The position numbers were made by a program, and so were the translations under genes. DNA of 64,000 bases from assembly GCA_004009845.1 (NCBI GenBank), contig RMBW01000138.1, positions 1 through 64,000 on the forward strand, read 5' to 3'. The notes below the pieces were generated by a model. That model made no database searches. It was not told the origin of the DNA and saw only the letters and a list, made by a program, of their open reading frames with translations. Numbering within the stretch: position 1 is the stretch's first letter; every line of letters starts with the position of its first letter. This document shows, one piece after another, positions 56,238 through 64,000 of this stretch. Source of the DNA: Davidsoniella eucalypti (taxonomy: Eukaryota > Ascomycota > Sordariomycetes > Microascales > Ceratocystidaceae).

Positions 56238-57285
56238 GATAGCACGGTTTAGGGAGTTTTCTTTTTTTTGGGGGGGGGGGGTTGTAAAAAAAAACAACTT
56301 GAGTTTGTTGATGTTTATAATTGCATGGAACAATTATAAATGTCACTATAGGGTTATCAGGGTTACATTTAGCTGGTTTTTCCATATGTACATAAATACA
56401 TACATTATCTTGTATTACTAACATATCTTCAAGCCGTCCTTCTCTGCCCGCTTTGCCACAACGAAGGAAAGGAAAGACAAAAGGATTGTTGAAGCTCCAA
56501 ACAAAACAAACGCGAAAATAGCTCTGAGTATGGCTAAGCTAGGGTCTCGGATGTTAGTGATAAACCTAGTTCACTATGAAGGTTCCATAACATGAAGAAT
56601 AATTAGTTAGTATTAGTATCCATGTAGAGGCACTAGCACAGCCAAGAAGAGGAGATATCCTCCAATCAAAAGCACCTATTGACAAGCACCTATTGACGTT
56701 TTTTGTGTATTGATAGAAATATTAAAAGGACAATACGTGTATAAATATCGAGAATAGACGGAATCATTACATGATATTAAGATTATGGGGTCAGTTGAAA
56801 CACACCAATCACGAGTGATGCTTGAATATTTGCTCGGCAACAGATATTTTGACGATAGGTCTGCATTTCAACATCGCCTTCTCTATACTTGAAAAAGGAA
56901 CAGGCTGTCACCGCCTCTAAGAAGATGGATTGGTACTAATGCAGCATGGCTAGCTTTGACGTTAGTTCAGGGGTAACTATCGCTTGTAAAGATTATGTTG
57001 ACATTCAGCTACATCGGTTATCTTCATGATAGTCGCAGCACCGTATTGACATGATACACCGCACAACAGTGTATTTCCAAGATAACATCAGGCTTTTTAT
57101 GGCAAGTGACACTAACAGATACATATACACTTATACAGAAAATAATATTGATACATTGTTTAGCAATACAATAGGGGATATAACCGGAAAGAAGAGAAAA
57201 GAAGCGTAACTGATGGAAGAAACAACACAATTAACCCTGTTCATAACCCTAACGGCGCTCAGACTTCGCTCTTTGTACTCCCCAT
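56238..57285. other. Intergenic between KAPA synthase and transcription factor
   Basis: 1 kb of AT-rich DNA with homopolymer C/A runs at 56266-56298 on the KAPA synthase promoter side. Short GGGTTATCAGGGTTA at about 56348 resembles GGGTTATACAGGGTT within the LINE 2 3' region (about 45719); possibly a repeat trace, weak. Confidence 0.4.
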
Positions 57286-59707
57286 TCAACGACTAGTAGG
57301 CACGGAGTCAACAAACCAAGGCGGTACATCCTGAATGTATTCCCATGTGAAGTGACCACCAAGAACATCGTCCGTCACCAGAGCACCCAGACTGTTATCT
57401 CTGGGTGTGGTATGGATTTGAACAAGACCATCCATATTGGGTGCGTCTATCATGCTGATGGTTCTGTCATCAAAACTAAGCGTCTGTTGTTCTTGCTCCT
57501 GTTGTTGTTTCTGAGCTTGAGGCTGAGAAAACGGAGCTGCTCCAGGCATTTCCGGGATATCCACTAGGCCATTCATTAGGTCTGTGAACAACAGCTGATC
57601 CTCTAGAGGAATGCCTCCGGGGTCTTCAGGGTTAGCTCTAGCAGCCGCTACGATATCGCTAATCTTGCGGACACAAGGCCATGTCGTGGCAACTGTGTCC
57701 ATGGCATCAAGAAGGAAGCTGAGATTCTTTGCTACTTCAGTATCGTCCCAGGACGAATTCTCAAAGTGTCGCTTCATGAGGACAGTTCCAGCTGCCGTTG
57801 ATAGGGTGTGAACGAAATCAAGAGGCAGACACCTGTAATCGTAGTACCGTGAGTAGCTACGCATAAGACGGAATATCACTTGAAGAGATTGGTAGCAAAT
57901 CTCGACATCTTCACTAGCGGCAATGCCAGGCTTAGCAAACAGTTGCTGAGGGGGGCGATGAAGAATAATCATCAACGTATGGAAAGACATACTAAGATAG
58001 GGTTAGACAAATAAGAGAAAAAAAGCAAAGAAGGAGACCTGGTGACGACTTACTGTAGATGCAAAACCTCGGGCGGAATCTGGCCGACAGTCCATTGGTT
58101 CCAATGGAGCTTTCCAGGCAGCTCAGAAAGCCATTTGATGAGTGACGAATGAGCCTGGCGAGCCTTGGCAGCAGAAACGGCACTGTCAGGGTTTGAGCGA
58201 CGATTCTCAAAGATGTCCGTGATGATTGTGTGAGCGATCTTGGCCAGCTCAGCCTGGTAGATGAACGAGCCGACTAGAGCTATGCCATCTTCATAGGCAT
58301 TTGCTGACGTATTCTCCGCGATATAAGTGTCAAGGAGAGCCTCCCAATCCGGAGGATACGGGATACGGATCGTACTACGAACATCAGACTCCTGCGGGTA
58401 AAGAGCAGGAGGTCTGCCAAAGTACAAACTGAGCTGTTTGTCCACAATGAAGGCTGACCAATAAACACGGCGTAGAATCTCGCAATCTACCGAAGCCTCC
58501 GAAGGGCCTCCCCAGTTGTTGGGATCCAGATGGAGGCCCATTTCATGAGCTAGACGAAAGGCCATGCCGCAAAAGAGCCAGCCCTTTGACGAATTATCCT
58601 GTCCAATCTCTCGATAGCCCAGAAGAATCAAGGCTTGTAGCATGCAAAGGTCAGGCGTATCCAAGCTGCTCAAAAGCAGAGTTTGAGCCTGACTGGCATA
58701 TACACGAGAAATAGACGCTGCCATCGGATCATCAGTGACTAGTGCGCCAAGCGAGCATATGGAGTATAGCAAAAGATCGGAATAGTAACGACCAGCGCCA
58801 GTATCGTAGTCACGCAGAAAATACTCTCGATACACCATCATATTGTAGGGATAGATTTGCTTGAAGAACGTAGCCATCATACGCTGCGAGATTTCATCGT
58901 GGGGCGCATACTGGAAGAAGGCATTCTGAGGGCTAAGGCCACCCTCGGGCGTCGTTCTTTCTTCCTTGACTTTGCCATCATCCAGCTTCAAAGCCGCCGA
59001 AGATTCCTCGGAGATGTGTAGCTGGAACAACGATGTCCCGCCATAGAATTGAGATGCGTTGCCGGCACGTAGTTTCCGGAGATGGCCGGCACGGGGCCGG
59101 GCCATGATGACATCGTTGTCGACTGCGGGGTTCGCCGCTTTCTCGGCCGAGGGAGGCGAGGAGAAGTTGGGTTCTGTAGAGATATGTGTCCGTACATAGC
59201 TGGATAGGAGTTCATCACGTTGCTCGTGAGTTGAAGCAGCTACTTTTTGAATGAAGAGTTCAAGCGTCGCCACCTGAGCTTCGAGAGCCTGTACGTAACT
59301 CTTGGATACAGGACTATGCGGTTTGTTAGTGAGATGATGTGAGGTGATAGTAGTGAATATCAGGCAGACACGCACCGTTGCTTTTCACCGGTGCCTCGGA
59401 CACACTCAGTCCGGGCTTTGGCGCACTTGGAACAAGGCTGATTCCGATCGCATTTTATCTGCATTGACAGTCAGCATCTCTCACTGGATCTGGGAAGGGT
59501 ACACAAGTCTTCTTACCTTGCGTCGACGACATCTCTCACAACTATGTTATATGAGATGTTAGCTATATCTCTGGCAAGACACTAACATTCGAAGACTCAG
59601 CTAGATCTCACTTACGAAGTCTTGATCGGTTCGCCAATCGAAGTCTTAGGTAGCTCGCTTTTCACTCCCATAGTCTCTGCAGCCACAGCGTTAGACCGCG
59701 CCGTCAT
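57286..59707 (-). CDS. Zn2Cys6 fungal transcription factor
   Basis: Five exons (59707-59616, 59541-59517, 59458-59376, 59313-58054, 57991-57286) encode 721 aa. The binuclear zinc cluster is spread over the first three exons: C32-x2-C35-x6-C42-x5-C48-x2-C51-x6-C58, with CERCRRRKIKCDRNQPCSKC across a splice junction. A short linker and a coiled-coil-like dimerisation stretch (YVQALEAQVATLELFIQKVA) follow. The middle domain is of the fungal_trans type (FFKQIYPYNMMVYREYFLRD, GWLFCGMAFRLAHEMGLHL, RRVYWSAFIVDKQLSLYFGR). A Gln-rich segment (QAQKQQQEQEQQ) and acidic C-terminal residues could act in activation. Adjacency to biotin genes suggests, but does not prove, a regulatory link; the target is unknown. 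Introns are 74, 58, 62 and 62 bp with standard borders. Confidence 0.88.
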
Positions 59708-61156
59708 CTGGGAGTTACCGCCAGCCGGGTAGCTTGTCGTTGCCGTCGCCGCGTATTACCGGTCAGCAGCCGCAAACGGAGCCGAAAGCCGAACCAATAT
59801 AGTATAGTATAGGAATACAAAGGAGGAAAACAAAGGAACCGGCCGCTACAACTAGGAAGCGCGAGACAGTTCCGGCGGCAGAAGAAATATGTAGGATAGG
59901 ATACAGATAACAGATATTGGACGGCTATTATTCACAGCAAACGTGGCTGGTTTCCGTGTATACTTGGCTGAACAGGGAAAATAAAAAAATAAAAAAATAA
60001 AAACAAGTATAAAACTAGACTTCGGGAGGCTGCCGCCGGCCGGATCAGATGTAAATCGATTTTGGCAGAGAAAAAAAAATACCCGTTTTTGTCGTTTTCT
60101 GCTATTATGACTGGCTAATAGCAACAATGTCGATGGTTTGTGCGCTGGAGCAGAAGGATTTTAGAAGAAAAAAGTTTTTTTTTTTCTTTTCCTCTGCTCT
60201 TCTGCCGTTGGCCGCCGATATTTGTTCTTTTCTTCTGGGTTTTCTCTGTTCAGAGAATACAAGGGGTGCCTTGTTTATTTATGCGCTAAAACGAAGGAAC
60301 AAGTCCGATATCCGGCACCATGAGAAAATAAATTCTAATATCCCAGTTAAGCACCACTAAAATAGTGACTAGAATCATAGTGACAGAGCTTATGTAGTCG
60401 ATTTAGCAAGAACTGTAATGCTTTGGGCAGTTATGCCTCTTGTGGGGGTTTCGTTGTAACGAATTTCACTCCTTCCCAAGGCGTTTAAGAATGAATTCTA
60501 TGGTGACTGTTAAATATGTTAGCGTTGTCTTACCAAGCTTGTATATCCTGTTTTCTTTTTCTTTTTTTTTTTTCCGTGGCTTACAAAAGCCCCATCTCGG
60601 TAAGAAATGACGAGCAATAGTTGGCTGCTGCTACTTGCTCTTGTCAATAGAAAGTGCCTCAATAAGGAACTCTGCACTGGCCCAAACCAAGGCCATGACG
60701 ACACATGTTGTTCTCTCTCTTTTCAATGTGCCATTTACTTAGAACATATACAGCTTCTATATGCCCAAATCGAGCATCTTCGAGGCGGTCAAAACTCAGA
60801 CATGGAAATTGCCATTGCTATTCATATTCTAGTTGTTTTGGGGCACACTTTCGTAGAGATGATTGACTTGAGACGATACATGACGTCGCTGATGCAAAGT
60901 AAACTTGAATCAATGTTTCGTCAGTTATAAGCCTAGCACGTGGGTTGTTTCTCATATATATGCAGTTCTGGGTGTTATTGAATATTTCCATGTTACGCAA
61001 TGATATATATAAGGCTGTGCTACAATACCATACGCACGTACGTGTAAGCCACTAGAATAAGGTTGTGCAATTGTAAAAGTGGCAAAATAGAAATGCTTTT
61101 GAGATATGGTAGCCTGATAGGCTTAATTCTATATTTTTGATTGATATGCTATATCC
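59708..61156. other. Intergenic 1.45 kb, no convincing gene
   Basis: Promoter side of the transcription factor and 3' flank of the SurE-TTL gene. Homopolymer T tracts near 60175-60185 and 60559-60571. A plus-strand frame of 107 codons at 60607-60930 has no recognised domain and is not supported. Confidence 0.45.
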
Positions 61157-63865
61157 TTACATGCCCAGCTCAACCTTGCGAACCAGCCTCAACCGAGGCG
61201 CGTCTCGAGTAACAGTTCCCGAGTCTGCCGGTGTCAGCCCGAAGAAACTACCGACTGCAGTACGCAACGTCTCTGTCCAGAAGCCTTCGACGACGGCGCT
61301 AAGCCCCGCGCCAGTCTGCCGGAAGTCCGGAAACGAGTTGACCTCAAGCAGGTAGACAGTGCCATCAGCCCCAACCAAAAAGTCTACACCAAAGACTTCA
61401 AAGGCATTCGCGAGCGGTGAGAAGTGCATACTCATGGCACGTGCTGCGCCCTCGAATACTTCGCCGACAATCTCGTCGATCTGCGCGGTGATGCTAGACA
61501 CGCCAACGCCGGATGTTTCTGGGAACTTGATGTCACTGAGCCGCTGTACGACGGGCCTTGCACCAATTGGCTGCTCGTCTTGTCGGCAGGTGTTGGTTAG
61601 GTGGGCGTCGAGGTCGTCGGCGTCGAGCCATGGGGCGGCGTATGGCTTGCCGGCACTGAGAGCGAGCATGTCGTCGTAGACGTGGACGGATAGACGACCG
61701 GTGCATGTGACGTAGGTACGGATATGGAACTTGCGGTCATCTCCAACTGGCAGAAGCGGTGGATGAATATACTTTTGTGCGACGAAATGGCGCAGGTGCG
61801 ATGTGTTGATGTAGTCACCGCCTCCTTTCTTGTTGTCTGCACCTGTGGTCTCGTTCTCGTCTTCGTCGTCCGAGTCTGGCCGTTCCGCTTCCCACACGTC
61901 AAAGATGACCTCCAGTTCGTCCATGGTGCTGAATAGACGGATGCCCTGGCCACGGTCACTCATGCCAGGCTTGAGAATCCACCATTCACGGTTCTCTGGC
62001 TCCTCTTCGTCGTTCTTTTCGAGACTATCACGCAGATCAAACGCCTCGATCAGGGCATCGTCTAGGAACTCGGCATAATCAACCTCAAAGGCATCACTGG
62101 CCGTCACATTCTTCTTGAGGATCGACTCGGGATGCTTCGCCACCCAGTGTTGCACAGCTAGTGAGAGATAGTGCTTGCGGATCAGCGCCTTGCGAATCAT
62201 GAAGCTGTTGATCAGCGTCGATGTCTCGTGTTGCGCGGCGTAGTCAAAGTCTAGAGCTTCGTAGGCCATGATCTGTAGAATCTTGGCTGAGGCTGCGTTG
62301 GGCACTTCGGTAGCTAGAGAAATGGCATTATCGTCGGTGACTTCCGGAGACAGCAGGTTGAAGACGCCGGGGAAAAGCTTCTGAAGCGCCGAACAGATGA
62401 TGGGCTGCACGTAGGCATCATCGTACCTGACAGCGGCATACATGGGGCTATCGTTGGTAGATTTCGAAGCCGGCGCCGAACATTTTGGAGCCGGAGTCGG
62501 ACTTGGAGAGCTATATCTTGGTAAGAGAAGGCTTCGGATGAAAATACAAAAAAAAGCAAGCATGCAACAATAAAAAGGCAGGTAAGAAAGCAAGAAAGGA
62601 AACAAATTTTATATGTCAAAGATTACTTCAATATCAACGTCCGGCCCTGTGTCATCATCGAAAGCCACGCTTCCTCCTCTTAGGAACCAAAGAACAAATA
62701 GTATACATAGACACTGTTGGATACTTTCCGCACGAAAAAAAGAAAAAGAAAAAAAAAAACCTAGGAAACAAGAAGAACAAACGAAACAAAGCTCTGGAAA
62801 AAAGAAGACGCGGCATGTTCACTTACAGCTCTAGTTCCGTGCCGTGCAGGTGATGGGTAGCCTGGAAGAAGTTGGCCTTGAGCGGCGTGACGCTGTGATG
62901 TATAGTTAGCACGTGATCAGTCTCTGTACTGCCGACAACTCGAAGACTTACCTAGTCAGGCCCTCCTGGACGGCCCAGCCATCGTTACCGGGCTTGGCGT
63001 CCTCGACGCTCTTGTAGACACCGGCGAACTTGGGCGCCCACTTGAAGTGCTTGTGGTCGTGGCCCTTGACGCCGACCGGAGCCGAAGCCGAAGTCTCGGA
63101 GGAGTTACCCTCACGGATCTTCTCCTCCTCTAGAACCGCAGCATCGTCACCAGCGGCCGTAGCATCGCCGGGCACTTCCTGGAAACAGCTGCCCTCGCGC
63201 CAGTAGTTCTGCAGCATCTCAGTCCATAGCGTCTTGTTGGTTTCGACCTCTGCAACCAGCGGCACATTGACGCTGTACAAGTCGACCGAGCAGTCGGTAG
63301 GCCACTGCTTGTAGACGGCCTCGATGACTCGTACGGCCCGACGCGTGGCAGCCTCGATGATGACGGGGTCATGGTTGCGCGAGAAGAAAGCATAGCTCAG
63401 AGCCACAGCCTTGAAACCGCACACAGCTGCCTCTAGCGCCGCACCCATAGTTCCACTGCTCAGCGCAAACACCGCCGTCGTGTTGCGCCCGTAGTTGGGC
63501 CCACTGACGACCAAGTCGACGGGACCCTTGTCTTGGAAAAAGTGGTGTAGACCGATCTGTGCACATGAGGCCGGTGTGCCATCTACTAGAATCCACTCCT
63601 CTTCGGCCGGAGATGTCTGTGGCTGTGCGTGCGTCGTGCCCTGTGCCTCCGGTCCGTCCCCGTGAGACTCCCGGCCCGGTCGGTAGTACGTCGGCGTCAC
63701 TGTCTGTCCAATCATATGGGCCTTGCCGATCCAGGATCTTTGCGTGTGAGGCAGCACTACCGATACCGTGTGGCCGGCCTCCTTGAGCTGCCGGATTAGT
63801 GTGTGGACGTACGGCGACGAGTGTGGGGACGGCGGGCCGTCATCATTGGTAACGAGGATATGCAT
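61157..63865 (-). CDS. SurE-like nucleotidase fused to tubulin-tyrosine-ligase domain (Pby1-like)
   Basis: Three exons (63865-62952, 62892-62827, 62510-61157; introns of 59 and 316 bp) encode 777 aa. The N-terminal half is a SurE-type phosphatase: MHILVTNDDGPPS with the acidic metal ligands N7-D8-D9, and VSGPNYGRNTT with later metal-binding residues. The C-terminal half is an ATP-grasp TTL fold: EFLDDALIEAFDLRDS, WWILKPGMSDRGQGI, FHIRTYV, FEVFGVDFLVGADGTVYL and EVNSFPDFRQTG. This domain order matches fungal Pby1, a P-body-associated protein with uncertain substrate. Exon 2 is only 66 bp and was placed from splice signals and continuity of SVTPLKANFFQATHHLHG. The linker (SPSPTPAPKCSAP) between the domains is Pro/Ser-rich. 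Confidence 0.85.
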
Positions 63866-64000
63866 ATTTGTGAGGGCTTCGATTGGGAAATCGAAATCTT
63901 GTCGAGACGGGACTGCTAAAGATATACAAAGCGTGGGAAAAAAGATTGGCTAGCCAGAAGAACGATCAAAAATCAAAAATATACAGATGTTGGAGGACGA

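Noticed and set aside
56237..56333. Upstream extension of KAPA synthase (MFHAIININKL start)
   Set aside because: Translation of an A-rich and C-run leader; the homologous start is the ATG at 56237 followed by a helical N-terminus.
60607..60930. 107-codon frame between the transcription factor and SurE-TTL gene
   Set aside because: No domain, no supporting splice or promoter signals; could be re-examined with RNA-seq.

Overview
The window is nuclear DNA of a filamentous ascomycete. Short spliceable introns (55-316 bp) with GT...AG borders, TATA/Kozak-type starts, gene families typical of Pezizomycotina (calcineurin A, TFIIIC large subunit, fused BioD-BioA, Pby1-like SurE-TTL protein) and two Tad-like LINE retrotransposons support this. 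A small precursor with repeated [I]-Q-G-C-[S/T]-V-M units points towards Sordariomycetes, probably Hypocreales, where hybrid (h-type) pheromone precursors are known. That placement is inference; there is no rRNA or other taxonomic marker here.

Layout. 1-5103: a LINE on the minus strand, cut by the window edge, with intact ORF1 and endonuclease-RT but a broken RNase H region. 5104-17375: a large inverted duplication (two ~2.55-2.6 kb arms, 7.1 kb spacer); each arm carries one almost identical secreted acid phosphatase gene with its own promoter and 3' flank. The spacer holds a hypothetical ORF, a LINE-like 3' tail, a 60-codon tandem-repeat pheromone-like precursor ending in a CaaX box, and a membrane-anchored multicopper oxidase. 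17376-26084 is mostly non-coding, with a Ccc1/VIT-type iron transporter (20490-21353) and decayed gene and repeat fragments at 22.5-23.6 kb. 26085-37785: an Nta1-like nitrilase-fold protein that has lost two catalytic residues, the TFIIIC tau138-like subunit, and calcineurin A. 41023-45855: a second, 5'-truncated and decayed LINE with a clear 14-bp target-site duplication. 46221-48805: an aminoglycoside-phosphotransferase-family protein and an unrecognised 99-aa protein.

49035-56237 is a biotin gene cluster: bifunctional dethiobiotin synthetase/DAPA aminotransferase (minus), biotin synthase (plus) and KAPA synthase (minus). Together they cover all steps from pimeloyl thioester to biotin. A Zn2Cys6 transcription factor (57286-59707) is next to the cluster, and a SurE/tubulin-tyrosine-ligase fusion (61157-63865) closes the window.

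The most notable observation is the three-unit pheromone-like precursor at 10305-10487. Its last two units differ only at synonymous third positions, so it is under protein-level selection rather than being a chance ORF. Others worth attention are the nearly unmutated inverted phosphatase duplication and the putative pseudo-amidase. All intron/exon models were read by eye from splice signals and family conservation; no database search was run.
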